Shown here: one piece after another, positions 1 through 8,746 of the stretch | Layout of the letters: each line of letters starts with the position of its first letter | Position numbering within the stretch: position 1 is the first letter of the stretch | From: an uncultured Lachnospiraceae bacterium | GTDB taxonomy: Bacteria > Bacillota > Clostridia > Lachnospirales > Lachnospiraceae | DNA: 64,000 bases | Reading direction: 5' to 3' | NCBI GenBank assembly: GCA_910585295.1 | Contig: CAJUDE010000049.1 | Coordinates: 17,930-81,929, forward strand | Program-made: the position numbers and the translations under genes | The notes under the pieces: model-generated | The model's input: the letters and a program-made list of their open reading frames with translations, nothing else | Told to the model about the DNA's origin: nothing | The model's database searches: none

Positions 1-195
1 TGCAAAGAGGCTTTTGAAACATTTGATATTGTGCGTATATTCGCCGAGCCATTTGCAGACAATGCAGGGTCAAGGGCGGTTTTAGAAAAAGCAGGCTTTC
101 GATGCGAAGGAACCATGCAAAATGGTATTTTTAAGAATGGGCAGCTTCATTCTTATTGCATGTATGCGCTTTTGCGGGAGGGGGTTGCTGGCTGA
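1..195 (+). CDS. GNAT N-acetyltransferase, C-terminal part (cut by window edge)
   Basis: The first frame is open from base 1 to the TGA at 193-195 and gives 64 residues of a RimJ/RimL-type GNAT acetyltransferase C-terminus. The recognisable part is the acetyl-CoA-side motif AEPFADNAGSRAVLEKAGF followed by CEGT, the usual N-x-x-S-x-x-V-L-E-K-x-G-F-x-x-E-G pattern. The family moves an acetyl group from acetyl-CoA to an amine, such as a protein N-terminus or a small molecule; the substrate cannot be read here. The start lies outside the window. The TetR gene begins one base after the stop, so the two are probably co-transcribed. Confidence 0.8.
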   Translation, partial: CKEAFETFDIVRIFAEPFADNAGSRAVLEKAGFRCEGTMQNGIFKNGQLHSYCMYALLREGVAG

Positions 196-196
196 G

Positions 197-763
197 ATGG
201 GGAAAAAGGGGATAAAAACAAAAGAGGAAATCCGCCGCCAGGCATACCTTTTATTTGCTGAAAAGGGCTTTCAGGCAGTGACCATGACAGATATTTGCGA
301 AAAAACAGGGTTAAGCAGGGGCGGGCTTTATAGGTATTATTCAGGGACAGGGCAAATTTTTTCAGAAATCCTCACTGAGGAATATGCGGTTTTAGGCCGT
401 ATAGAAAAAAAGGATAAGGCAAGCGAAATTTTAGAGGATATGCTTGAGGGGATAAGGTCTGAGATTATGGAGAAAGAGCTGTCTTTGAGCCTTGCAATTT
501 ATGAATATGCAAATATGGGGAATGAAGGCTTTTTTGCGATGGTCCATGAGCAAGCAAAAAAGCGCTGGATTAGCCTGCTGGAATATGGGATAGAGACAAA
601 AGAATTCCATGAAGTTGATGTTGGGCAGGTTTCTGATTTAATTTTATATTACTACCAAGGGCTGAGGATGTGGTCCAGGGTGATACCATTTGATGGGGAA
701 GTGGCTGAACATTATGTTAAGACAGTAAAGCAACTGTTGCTCAAAGGGGGTACAGGAATTTGA
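197..763 (+). CDS. TetR/AcrR family transcriptional regulator
   Basis: This 188-residue protein has a TetR N-terminal helix-turn-helix at about residues 8-50: the helix containing AYLLFAEKGF, then TMTDICEKTGLSRGGLYRYY, the diagnostic recognition segment. The C-terminal ligand domain is helical and gives no hint of the inducer. I chose the ATG at 197 because it directly follows the upstream GNAT stop and starts the HTH at the usual distance; the open frame extends back to 122 but that part overlaps the GNAT gene. The regulator probably controls itself and the neighbouring acetyltransferase or a nearby transporter, which is inference. Its last codons run into the remnant of a ybaK-type gene, so the 3' side has been rearranged. 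Confidence 0.85.
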   Translation: MGKKGIKTKEEIRRQAYLLFAEKGFQAVTMTDICEKTGLSRGGLYRYYSGTGQIFSEILTEEYAVLGRIEKKDKASEILEDMLEGIRSEIMEKELSLSLAIYEYANMGNEGFFAMVHEQAKKRWISLLEYGIETKEFHEVDVGQVSDLILYYYQGLRMWSRVIPFDGEVAEHYVKTVKQLLLKGGTGI

Positions 764-1164
764 CGTATCCAGCGCCACGGTGGAACTGGCGGCGGCAGCG
801 CTGCGCCTTGAGCCTCAAAGGATAGCAAAGACGCTTTCTTTTATGGTGGAAAATAAAGCGGCGCTGATTGTGGCGGCTGGGGATACCAAGGTTGACAATC
901 CCAAATATAAGGCGAAGTTTGGGAAAAAGGAAAAAATGCTTTCACCAGATGAGGTAGAAAATTTGGTGGGGCATACAGTGGAAGGTGTTTGCCCGTTTGC
1001 GGTAAATGAGTGGGTAAAGGTATACCTGGATGTGTCGTTAAAGCGGTTTGACATGGTTTTTCCTGCCTGTGGAAGCGCTAACGGCACGATAAGGGCTTAC
1101 CATCCCAGAACTGAAGGAATATTCAGGATATACAGAATGGGTAGATGCCTGCAAAGGATATTAA
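729..1164 (+). pseudogene. Decayed YbaK/EbsC-type aminoacyl-tRNA deacylase gene
   Basis: Translation from about 756 reads QEFDVSSATVELAAAALR and continues through IAKTLSF, AGDTKVDNPKYKAKFG, MLSPDEVENLVGH and GVCPFAV to FPACGSANGTIR, all hallmarks of the YbaK/prolyl-tRNA editing family, which clears mischarged tRNA. Two lesions are visible. The first ~20 residues, with a start codon and RBS, are missing, because the frame opens inside the tetR 3' end. There is also one extra G in the GGG near 1093-1095: skipping it restores LTIPELKEYSGYTEWVDACK and a TAA at 1162-1164, the normal family ending. As written, the frame runs off into an unrelated tail ending at 1172. The gene is very probably non-functional. 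Confidence 0.8.
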
Positions 1165-1207
1165 AATATTGAAATATTCCATATAGAAAGAGAAGGAGTG
1201 AAATAGT

Positions 1208-1771
1208 ATGGGCAAACAGCCAGCATTTCCGTTTGATTTGGCGGGGTATACTTGTTTTTCCGCCATTAACTGCCCGATAGGGCAGGCAATTCAACTTTTA
1301 AAGGAGTATCCAGACCTGTGCGCTGCAGAGGACAGGATTCCGTTTTCTTTTCAAATCGCCGTCTTGCCAGAGGATGCAGGCTGGACTCTCCTGCGCTGGC
1401 CGCAGCCAGGGAGGTTTTACGATTTGATGAACTTGACAATGTGGCTGATGGGGTATCAGGATGGCCTGGGTGGGGAGAACCCTATCTTTGCAGCCCTCCC
1501 TCCTGCAAAGAGGGCTGCGGAGGGGCCATTTCTGGCCCGCCCTGATTACGATAACCAGTTTGGCGATTCCGTGTTAGGTTTCTGGCAAAATTGGAGCTTT
1601 GATTACACAATACCAGGAGAGAGGCTGCGCTGGATTGGTGAGGATGTGTTTCCACAAGAGTACTTTTTCTATGGCCGCGGTTATTCTTCCACTGGCTTTC
1701 AATTGGAATGGCTGGAACATCCAGAACGTATTACAGACTGGGTAGGGTGCCAGATTTCAATGGAAAAATAG
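1208..1771 (+). CDS. Hypothetical protein (187 aa), no recognised family
   Basis: An open frame of 187 residues starts at an ATG preceded by AAGGAG nine bases upstream. The protein is soluble-looking and rich in Trp, Phe and Tyr (for example FWQNWSFDY and EYFFYGRGY), with no signal peptide, transmembrane segment or motif that I can assign. The N-terminal phrase CFSAINCPIGQAIQLLKEYP resembles nothing I can name. It lies between the decayed ybaK remnant and an XRE regulator, with no co-transcribed partner. The coding bias resembles its neighbours and the RBS is good, so I believe it is a gene, but no function should be inferred. Confidence 0.6.
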   Translation: MGKQPAFPFDLAGYTCFSAINCPIGQAIQLLKEYPDLCAAEDRIPFSFQIAVLPEDAGWTLLRWPQPGRFYDLMNLTMWLMGYQDGLGGENPIFAALPPAKRAAEGPFLARPDYDNQFGDSVLGFWQNWSFDYTIPGERLRWIGEDVFPQEYFFYGRGYSSTGFQLEWLEHPERITDWVGCQISMEK

Positions 1772-1798
1772 CGCTGTCAAAGATTAGTAATAGAACAA

Positions 1799-1816
1799 TG
1801 TCAAAGCAATTTGACA
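1799..1816. promoter_or_regulatory. Perfect 7-bp inverted repeat upstream of the XRE gene
   Basis: TGTCAAA and TTTGACA are separated by four bases. The site lies about 90 bp before the start of the XRE-family regulator gene, so it could be that regulator's own operator. This is inference from position only; no convincing sigma-A promoter was found in this gap. Confidence 0.3.
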
Positions 1817-1901
1817 TAAAAAATAACTATTTCCAAAGGTTTTTGATAGACATTGGGGGTTTTATTGTTTATCCTAAGGAACAGGAAACGAGGTGAAGCG
1901 T

Positions 1902-2561
1902 ATGGACATTGGCGTTAAAATTAAAGATGCGCGCCTGGCGTCAAACTTGACCCAGGAACAGGTGGCGGAGGCGCTTGGCATAAGCCGGCAAACGGTGTCA
2001 AACTGGGAGAATGGGAAAACATATCCTGATATTATCAATGTCATTAAAATGAGCGATTTATACCATGTCAGCCTTGACCATTTATTAAAAGGGGAGAAGC
2101 AGGAGAAAGAGCCGGATTATCTAGATTATCTGGAAGAAAGCACAAATACGGTGAAGAGTAAACACAAGCTGTCAGTGCTGATACTGTTTATGGTTTACCT
2201 TGGGATATGGGCGGCTTCCCTGATTGCGTTCTGGATATTTACGGATAGCTCTGACGCTATGGGCTATGGCATTATGTTCCTGTGGGTTTTGCTCCCTGCC
2301 ACCACCTTTGTAGTTTCGCTGCTAATTGGGAAGGGCAATTATATGGGGAATTGGAAATGGCTTTCATCCCTTGGCTTTGGCATTTTTTATATGCTTGCCG
2401 AGTACGCAACGTTCAGCGCAGCTAATATGGTTGCGTTTGGCAAAGTGAACCTGCCGGAATTTGGTACGGCCCTGGCTGGGGCAGTGGTTTCTTTCAGCGG
2501 TCTGGGAATTGGGGCGGTGATTAACTTCATACAGTCAAAAAGAACAAAGCCCCGCAGATAG
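1902..2561 (+). CDS. Membrane-anchored XRE-family regulator
   Basis: The protein has 219 residues. Residues 1-65 are a Cro/C1-type helix-turn-helix with the motif LTQEQVAEALGISRQTVSNW and a following SLDHLL segment. After a short linker come four predicted membrane segments (starting near LSVLILFMVYLGIW, GIMFLWVLLP, WLSSLGFGIFYM and GTALAGAVVSFSGLGIG). This XRE-plus-membrane layout is common in Firmicutes and suggests a DNA-binding protein tethered to the membrane that senses envelope conditions. I prefer the ATG at 1902 with GAGG eight bases upstream; a GTG at 1893 in the same frame is the alternative. The convergent DUF4097 gene next door is a type often linked to such regulators. Confidence 0.8.
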   Translation: MDIGVKIKDARLASNLTQEQVAEALGISRQTVSNWENGKTYPDIINVIKMSDLYHVSLDHLLKGEKQEKEPDYLDYLEESTNTVKSKHKLSVLILFMVYLGIWAASLIAFWIFTDSSDAMGYGIMFLWVLLPATTFVVSLLIGKGNYMGNWKWLSSLGFGIFYMLAEYATFSAANMVAFGKVNLPEFGTALAGAVVSFSGLGIGAVINFIQSKRTKPRR

Positions 2562-2619
2562 GCTTGCGCCATGCAAAAAGGGCTTCTGTCTTTTTTTCCT
2601 AGCATAACATAGAATGGGT

Positions 2620-2667
2620 CCGCAAGATAGGGCGGCGTTGGTCCTGAAACCTTGCCCTATCTTGCGG
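2620..2667. repeat. 14-bp perfect inverted repeat between convergent genes
   Basis: CCGCAAGATAGGGC (2620-2633) is exactly mirrored at 2654-2667 around a 20-base loop. It sits between the XRE gene and the convergent DUF4097 gene, where a shared terminator is expected. It lacks a clear T-run on either side, so the terminator role is only likely. Confidence 0.45.
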
Positions 2668-2679
2668 CATCGCGGTTGT

Positions 2680-3729
2680 TTAACGTATTTCTACATCCCC
2701 ACTCTCACAGTAGATTTGAATATTTTTTTTCTTCTTGCTATCCTGGCTCTGGTAAATAGAACCCCCATCTTCATTGGAAGCTATTTGTTTCCTGCCAAAT
2801 TCAATTCCCCCATATTCGGTTTGTAAGTTATAGTTGTAATCAGAAATTTTGCCTGCCACCTGTAAGGTTGCATCCCCATATTGGGCATTGATATCGGCAG
2901 ACTCCAAAGCAGCGTTTTTTAAAGTGAGGTTGCCAGAATCTAAGGAGCAGGATAAGCTGCCAGCTTTCATTTTGCCAATGTTACAATCCCCATATTCACT
3001 GTCAATGGAGCAAGCGCCTGCCGTCAGGCTTGACAGTTCCAGGTTGCCAGAGTCCATGTTAATTTCACAGTTTCCAGAAACAGAGACGGTATCCCCCATA
3101 AAATTCCCATAGGAGGCAACAACCTCTAAATTTTCACAAGTTATGGATGTTTGTTCAATACTTCCAGAATCCATGGAAATGCCTAAAGTTGTCCCAGTGA
3201 AATCCCCTAGGGTGAGGTCTCCATAATCCAGGCGCAGGTTTGCTTTCTTAGCGTTTATCTGTTCCAATTCTGCATCCCCGCTTTCCATGGTTAAGGACAG
3301 CAATTCAAGGTAATGGTCTGTGGGGAGATAGAGGTTTAGGTAATAAGGGCCCTGGTTCATCGGGTTTAGGAATAGGTTTAGGGGGCTTAGGTACTTTTGC
3401 AGCGTGCCCCCTTCCTGAAAATAAAATTTCCCTTCGGTAACGTTGTAGTCTGGTTTTTCACAGGTGCCGTCTAAGCGGTATTCCAGGTAGAAACCGTCGG
3501 ATGGCAAGACAGATACATTGGAATAGGACAAGTTTATGGAAACTTCCGAGAATTCTTCAATTTTTGTTTTCTCCAGTGTGTGTGGCTTCGGGTATTTTTC
3601 ACGTTTTGGGACGTTGGCAAAAGCAGTGGATGAGTTTTTTACCCCTGTCACCAGGATAAGGGCGGAGCATACAATGCCACAGAAGATGGCAATGCCTAGA
3701 ATGATTGCTAAAAATTTGTTTTTCTTCAT
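2680..3729 (-). CDS. DUF4097-family beta-strand repeat protein
   Basis: This 349-residue protein begins with a single N-terminal membrane segment (KFLAIILGIAIFCGIVCSAL) and continues as a long beta-repeat region exposed outside the membrane. The repeats are easy to see: YGD-type and DSG-type turns alternate about every 20 residues (LDYGDLTLGDF, MDSGSIEQ, ASYGNFMGDT, MDSGNLELSSL, SEYGDCNIGKM, LDSGNLTLKNA, AQYGDATLQV, TEYGGIEFG, ESGDVEI). This is the DUF4097 (LiaG-like) signature, a right-handed beta-solenoid of unknown biochemical role often tied to envelope stress regulators. I chose the ATG at 3729 for its AGGAGG; an upstream in-frame ATG at 3753 lacks one. The convergent XRE-membrane regulator may be functionally linked. 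Confidence 0.85.
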   Translation of the reverse strand: MKKNKFLAIILGIAIFCGIVCSALILVTGVKNSSTAFANVPKREKYPKPHTLEKTKIEEFSEVSINLSYSNVSVLPSDGFYLEYRLDGTCEKPDYNVTEGKFYFQEGGTLQKYLSPLNLFLNPMNQGPYYLNLYLPTDHYLELLSLTMESGDAELEQINAKKANLRLDYGDLTLGDFTGTTLGISMDSGSIEQTSITCENLEVVASYGNFMGDTVSVSGNCEINMDSGNLELSSLTAGACSIDSEYGDCNIGKMKAGSLSCSLDSGNLTLKNAALESADINAQYGDATLQVAGKISDYNYNLQTEYGGIEFGRKQIASNEDGGSIYQSQDSKKKKNIQIYCESGDVEIR

Positions 3730-3887
3730 AAAAATATCCTCCTTTACAGGCATGCAGGTTACGTTTACAGGTATGTATGTTACGCTGTCTGTTTTTTATA
3801 ACGACGCCGAAAGGAGGAAGCCTTCAAGTTTCCATAATGTTTTCTATTATTTGAATTCGTGTGCCAAAAGGATGCGCCGCACCCGCT

Positions 3888-3968
3888 CCATACCATAGAT
3901 TAATGTGCAAATTAATTTGCAATAACAATCTATGGTATGGGTGTAGCGCCAAAGGCGCTTTTGGCGCC
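3888..3968. repeat. Nested intergenic palindromes
   Basis: CCATACCATAGATT (3888-3901) is perfectly mirrored at 3927-3940, and the loop itself contains the 14-base palindrome GCAAATTAATTTGC (3907-3920). A second hairpin built of GGCGC and GCGCC blocks follows at about 3946-3968 and touches the 3' end of the minus-strand GNAT gene. The structure probably ends transcription of that gene or is an extragenic palindromic element. Confidence 0.55.
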
Positions 3969-4460
3969 CTAATCTTCTTTGGCATATCGCTGGAAAGCAA
4001 TGCGTGGGGTGTTGTCTTCCACATAAACCGTGCCGCATTCCTGGAAGCCATTTTTTTCTAGCAGGCGCCGCATAACAAAGTTCTGTTCATGGGTGTCTAT
4101 CCTAATGTTATTGGTGAATGTCCCGCAAAATTGCAGGCATTTTCCAAGAATGCCTTTTTGTTCCCCATTGCTGGCAATTCGGTGGATTACGCCATAGGGA
4201 AGGCTGTTTAGCCATTTTCCCTCGATCTTTTGGTATGTGGGCTCCTCTCCAAGGAAGAAGGCGAATACGCCAACTGCCTGCCCACAGGATTCAACCAAAA
4301 ACAGGATGCCCTGTCGTATATCCTGCTGGATTGCCTCTAGGGTTGGTTTATCTGCCCCCCACTGGCTGGGGTTGCCATTCTTTGCCATCTGCTGCCTTGC
4401 ATATGCATAGATAGGGAGGATTGCTTCCAGGTCGTTTGGTTTGGCTTTTCTAATATCCAT
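3969..4460 (-). CDS. GNAT family N-acetyltransferase
   Basis: The 163-residue protein opens with IRKAKPNDLEAILPIYAYAR, the usual GNAT beta1-alpha1 start, and contains GQAVGVFAFFLG (beta4), IHRIASNG and ILGKCLQFC in place of a classic acetyl-CoA loop, and ends with MRRLLEKNGFQECGTVYVED. The length and order fit a single-domain acetyltransferase. The substrate is unknown. The acetyl-CoA loop is R-x-x-G-x-G/A-like only in degenerate form (NGEQKGILGKC), as in several clostridial members. The gene lies 32 bp downstream of the large activase gene on the same strand and could share its transcript. Confidence 0.75.
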   Translation of the reverse strand: MDIRKAKPNDLEAILPIYAYARQQMAKNGNPSQWGADKPTLEAIQQDIRQGILFLVESCGQAVGVFAFFLGEEPTYQKIEGKWLNSLPYGVIHRIASNGEQKGILGKCLQFCGTFTNNIRIDTHEQNFVMRRLLEKNGFQECGTVYVEDNTPRIAFQRYAKED

Positions 4461-4492
4461 AAATGGCTCCTTTGTATCGGCGGGGAGCCAGG

Positions 4493-7400
4493 TTAAGTGG
4501 CTTCCGCATGTAGGTTTTTCTGGGCGGTGGACAGCATAAGCTTAATCCGGTTGAGCTGGTTGACTTCCGATGCCCCAGGGTCATAGTCAATTGCCACAAT
4601 GTTGGAGAGGGGGTAGCGGTGGCGGATTTCCTTGATTACGCCTTTGCCCACTACATGGTTGGGCAGGCAGCCGAAAGGCTGGGCGCATACAATATTGTTC
4701 GTGCCAGAGTGGATCAGTTCCAGCATTTCCCCAGTAAGGAACCACCCTTCCCCAGTCTGGTTTCCAGTGGAAACAATGGGGGAAGCATAGTTTGCCAGCG
4801 CCTCAATCCGCGCAGGCGGGTTAAAATGTCGGCTTTTTTCAAATTCTTTCCGGGCGGCGCCCCGCATCCATTCCAAGAACCGGATGCCCAGGTTAGCGTT
4901 GCGGGCGGCGGATTTCTTCTGCCCAAGTTTTTCCACACGGAAATTTTGGTTGTAGAAGCAGTAGAGCAGGAAGTCCGTCAAGTCCGGGACAACCGCCTCA
5001 GCCCCTTCCGCCTCTAACAAATCCACCAGGTAATTATTGGCGGCAGGCAAGAATTTTACCAGGATTTCCCCGACTACGCCAACCTTTGGCTTGCGTTCCT
5101 CCGTAAGGGGAAGCTGGTCAAATTCCCGGATAATTTCCCTGCAGTACCGCTTGAATTTCCGGTGGGAGGCCAGGCGGGGGCTGGAGACGAACGCCATACA
5201 TTTCTGCTTCCATTTCTCGTGGAGCGCATTTGCCGCGCCAGGAACTTGTTCATAAGGCCTGGTGCGGTACAGGCAGCGCATGAAAATATCGCCAAAAATC
5301 AAGGCGTACAGCCCTTTTTGCAGCAAAGGCAGGGTGAATTTAAAGCCGGGGTTTGACTCAAACCCGCTTAAATTCACGGAAATTACTGGTATGTCTGGAT
5401 ACCCGGCTTTTTCCAGGGCGCGCCGGATAAACCCAATGTAGTTGGAAGCCCGGCAGCCGCCCCCAGTCTGGGTAATGACCACGGCAGTCCTAGTTAAGTC
5501 ATATTTGCCAGATAAAATAGCGTCCATAATCTGACCCACCACAATTAGGGAAGGGTAGCAGGCATCGTTATTTACATATTTCAATCCCATGTCCACGGCG
5601 GATTTCCCATCGTTCCCCAGGACTTCCATATGATATCCGGCAGACTGGAATGCAGGCTGCAGAAGCTCGAAATGGATGGGGGACATCTGTGGGCAAAGGA
5701 TCGTGTAATGTTTGCGCATCTCCTCGGTAAATACCACCCGTTTGTAATTGGAGGGCTGGACCATGCGGCATGTTTTCTGTTTTTCCCGAACCCGCAGGGC
5801 GGAAATCAGGGAACGGATACGGATGCGCGCAGCCCCTAAATTGTTTACCTCGTCAATTTTCAGGCAGGTATAGATTTTCCCAGATTTTGTCAGGATATCA
5901 TTCACCTGGTCCGTGGTGACGGCATCCAGGCCGCAGCCAAAGGAATTAAGCTGGATTAAATCCAGGTCGTCCCTGGTTTTGACAAAATTTGCGGCGGCAT
6001 AGAGCCTGGAATGGTACATCCATTGGTCCATCACCAGCAGGGGGCGTTCTAATTCCTGGAGGTGGGAAACCGAGTCTTCCGTCAGCACGGCAATCCCATA
6101 GGAGTTAATCAGCTCTGGGATGCCATGGTTGATTTCCGGGTCTGCATGGTAGGGGCGCCCAGCAAGGACAATGCCCCGATGCCCGGTTTCCTCCATATAT
6201 TGTAAGGTTTCTTCCCCTTTGCGGCGGATATCTTCCCGCAAGGCAAAAAGCTCTTGCCAGCCTGCGTCTACTGCCGCCTGGGTCTCTTCTGGCGCAATAG
6301 AGAATTCCTGCTGGAATACCAGCTTAAGCTGCTCCGCCAAAGCCTCTTTAGAGGCAAAGGACATAAAAGGGTTTAAAAACCGCACTTTGCCAGAGGTGAT
6401 TTCGTCCACATTATTTTTAATGTTTTCGGAATAAGAGGTAACAATGGGGCAGTTGAAATGGTTATTGGAATCAGGGAACTCATCCCGTTCATAGGGGATG
6501 CAGGGATAGAAAATAAAATCCGCCTGGTTCTTTATCAGCCATGCCACATGCCCATGGGCCAGTTTAGCAGGGTAACACTCTGATTCGCTGGGAATAGATT
6601 CAATGCCCAATTCATAAATTTGGCGGGTGGACTGGGGGGACAGCAGGGTACGGAACTTTAAAGTACGGAAAAATACTGCCCAGAACGGGTAGTTCTCATA
6701 CAGGTTCAATACTCTGGGGATGCCTACGGTCCCCCTGTCAGCGTTCTCTTTTGCAAGGGGTTTATAGCCAAATATCCGTTTGTTTTTATATTCAAATAAG
6801 TTGGGGATTTGCTCCTTGTTTTTTTCTTTCCCCAAACCTTTTTCACATCGGTTTCCAGTAATAAATTGGCGGTTTCCAGAAAAACGGTTGATGGTCAAAA
6901 GGCAGTGGTTGGTGCAGCCCTGGCACCTTGTCAGCTTCGTGTCCACCGTAAGGCGGTTAATTTCCTCCAAAGAGAGCATGGAAGTGGAAGGGGTTTCCTC
7001 ATAACGCTCCCTTGCAATCAGCGCTGCGCCAAATGCCCCCATAATCCCTGCAATATCTGGACGGACAGCCTCACAGCCGGAAATTTTCTCAAAGCTGCGA
7101 AGCACCGCGTCGTTATAGAAAGTCCCTCCCTGGACAACAATATGCTTCCCAAGGTCTTTGGCATCCGATACCTTGATTACTTTGAATAATGCGTTTTTAA
7201 TGACAGAATAAGCAAGCCCTGCAGAAATATCGGACACTTCCGCCCCTTCTTTTTGAGCCTGCTTCACCTTAGAATTCATAAAAACGGTGCAGCGGGTGCC
7301 TAAGTCAATGGGGTTTCGGGCAAATAAAGCAGCCTGTGCAAAATCTTCCACAGAGTAGTTTAGGGATTTTGCAAAGGTTTCAATAAAAGAGCCGCAGCCA

Positions 7401-8746
7401 GAAGAGCAGGCCTCATTCAACTGCACGCTGTCCACGGTTTGGTTTTTAATTTTAATGCATTTCATATCTTGGCCGCCAATGTCCAGGATACAGTCCACCT
7501 CTGGGTTGAAAAACGCTGCTGCATAGTAATGGGCAACGGTTTCCACTTCCCCCTCATCCAGCATAAAGGCGGCTTTCAACAGGGCTTCCCCATATCCGGT
7601 AGAGCAGGAGTGGACGATGGAAGCGCCTTCTGGCAGCAAGGAATAGATTTCTTGAATTGCCTGGGTGGCGGTGGCAAGGGGGTTGCCGTTGTTGCTGCTG
7701 TAAAAAGAGTACAGTAAAGAGCCGTCTTCCCCTACCAAAGCAACTTTTGTAGTGGTGGAGCCGGCATCAATGCCCAAAAAGCAATTTCCCTGATAAGTGG
7801 ATAAATCCCCAGTAACCACATGGTGCCTGCCATGGCGTTTCTGGAACCTGCTATAGTCTTTCTGGGTAGCAAACAAAGGCTCCATCCGTTCCACTTCAAA
7901 CTCCATATGGATGTCAGAGGAGAGCTTTTGCAAAATCACACGCAGCTCCATCGCCACTTCTGGTTTGGAGTTTAAGGCAGAACCCATCGCTGCAAACAGA
8001 TGGGAATGCCCTGGGGCGATAATATGTTCTTCATCCAGCTTAAGGGTGCGGATAAAGGCCTCCTTTAACTCTGGCAGGAAATGGAGGGGGCCGCCTAAAA
8101 ATGCCACATGCCCACGGATGGGCTTGCCGCATGCCAGCCCAGAAATAGTCTGATTGACTACAGCCTGGAAAATAGAAGCGGACAAATCCTCTTTGGACGC
8201 CCCTTCGTTAATCAAAGGCTGGATGTCAGATTTTGCAAACACCCCACAGCGGGCGGCAATTGGGTAAATTGCTTTATAATCCTTTGCATAGGTGTCAAGC
8301 CCAGTGGCATCTGTCTGAAGCAGGGATGCCATCTGGTCAATGAAAGACCCAGTGCCCCCTGCACAGATCCCATTCATGCGCTGCTCCACATTGCCCCCTT
8401 CAAAGTAAATGATTTTGGCATCCTCGCCGCCAAGCTCAATCGCCACATCGGCCTGGGGCGCATAATCCTGTAAGGCGGAGGCCACGGCAATGACTTCCTG
8501 CACAAAGGGGATGCCTAAGTGTTTTGCCAGGGTCAGCCCGCCGGAGCCTGTGATTACGGGGGACAGCAGCAAGTTCCCAAGCTCATCTTTGGCCCTCGCC
8601 AATAAGTCTGACAGAGTTTCCCGGATGTTTGCAAAGTGCCTCTGGTAGTCTGCAAACAGAATATCGTTATGCGGGCCTAAGATTGTAATTTTTACGGTAG
8701 TTGAGCCAATGTCAATGCCAAGCTTGTGTAATGTATGTTGTTCCAT
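4493..8746 (-). CDS. Acyl-CoA dehydratase activase-related protein, tandem ASKHA ATPase
   Basis: This 1417-residue protein holds two BadF/BadG/BcrA/BcrD-type ATPase domains in tandem. The first has GIDIGSTTVK near residue 10, LGGEDAK, CAGGTGSFIDQMA and ARCGVFAKSD; the second, from about residue 322, has GIDAGSTTTK, IGGQDMK, CSSGCGSFIETFA and TRCTVFMNSKV. Each carries the two cysteines that, as a dimer, hold the [4Fe-4S] cluster of HgdC-type activators. A Cys-rich link (CQGCTNHC) follows, then a DUF2229 region (VLNLYENYPFWAVFF) and a C-terminal HgdB-like half (GGGCRASNYIG; AQPFGCLPNHVVGKG). Known activators inject one electron into 2-hydroxyacyl-CoA dehydratases at the cost of ATP. No dehydratase genes adjoin it, so the partner is unknown. 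The start has a good GGAGG. Confidence 0.85.
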   Translation of the reverse strand: MEQHTLHKLGIDIGSTTVKITILGPHNDILFADYQRHFANIRETLSDLLARAKDELGNLLLSPVITGSGGLTLAKHLGIPFVQEVIAVASALQDYAPQADVAIELGGEDAKIIYFEGGNVEQRMNGICAGGTGSFIDQMASLLQTDATGLDTYAKDYKAIYPIAARCGVFAKSDIQPLINEGASKEDLSASIFQAVVNQTISGLACGKPIRGHVAFLGGPLHFLPELKEAFIRTLKLDEEHIIAPGHSHLFAAMGSALNSKPEVAMELRVILQKLSSDIHMEFEVERMEPLFATQKDYSRFQKRHGRHHVVTGDLSTYQGNCFLGIDAGSTTTKVALVGEDGSLLYSFYSSNNGNPLATATQAIQEIYSLLPEGASIVHSCSTGYGEALLKAAFMLDEGEVETVAHYYAAAFFNPEVDCILDIGGQDMKCIKIKNQTVDSVQLNEACSSGCGSFIETFAKSLNYSVEDFAQAALFARNPIDLGTRCTVFMNSKVKQAQKEGAEVSDISAGLAYSVIKNALFKVIKVSDAKDLGKHIVVQGGTFYNDAVLRSFEKISGCEAVRPDIAGIMGAFGAALIARERYEETPSTSMLSLEEINRLTVDTKLTRCQGCTNHCLLTINRFSGNRQFITGNRCEKGLGKEKNKEQIPNLFEYKNKRIFGYKPLAKENADRGTVGIPRVLNLYENYPFWAVFFRTLKFRTLLSPQSTRQIYELGIESIPSESECYPAKLAHGHVAWLIKNQADFIFYPCIPYERDEFPDSNNHFNCPIVTSYSENIKNNVDEITSGKVRFLNPFMSFASKEALAEQLKLVFQQEFSIAPEETQAAVDAGWQELFALREDIRRKGEETLQYMEETGHRGIVLAGRPYHADPEINHGIPELINSYGIAVLTEDSVSHLQELERPLLVMDQWMYHSRLYAAANFVKTRDDLDLIQLNSFGCGLDAVTTDQVNDILTKSGKIYTCLKIDEVNNLGAARIRIRSLISALRVREKQKTCRMVQPSNYKRVVFTEEMRKHYTILCPQMSPIHFELLQPAFQSAGYHMEVLGNDGKSAVDMGLKYVNNDACYPSLIVVGQIMDAILSGKYDLTRTAVVITQTGGGCRASNYIGFIRRALEKAGYPDIPVISVNLSGFESNPGFKFTLPLLQKGLYALIFGDIFMRCLYRTRPYEQVPGAANALHEKWKQKCMAFVSSPRLASHRKFKRYCREIIREFDQLPLTEERKPKVGVVGEILVKFLPAANNYLVDLLEAEGAEAVVPDLTDFLLYCFYNQNFRVEKLGQKKSAARNANLGIRFLEWMRGAARKEFEKSRHFNPPARIEALANYASPIVSTGNQTGEGWFLTGEMLELIHSGTNNIVCAQPFGCLPNHVVGKGVIKEIRHRYPLSNIVAIDYDPGASEVNQLNRIKLMLSTAQKNLHAEAT

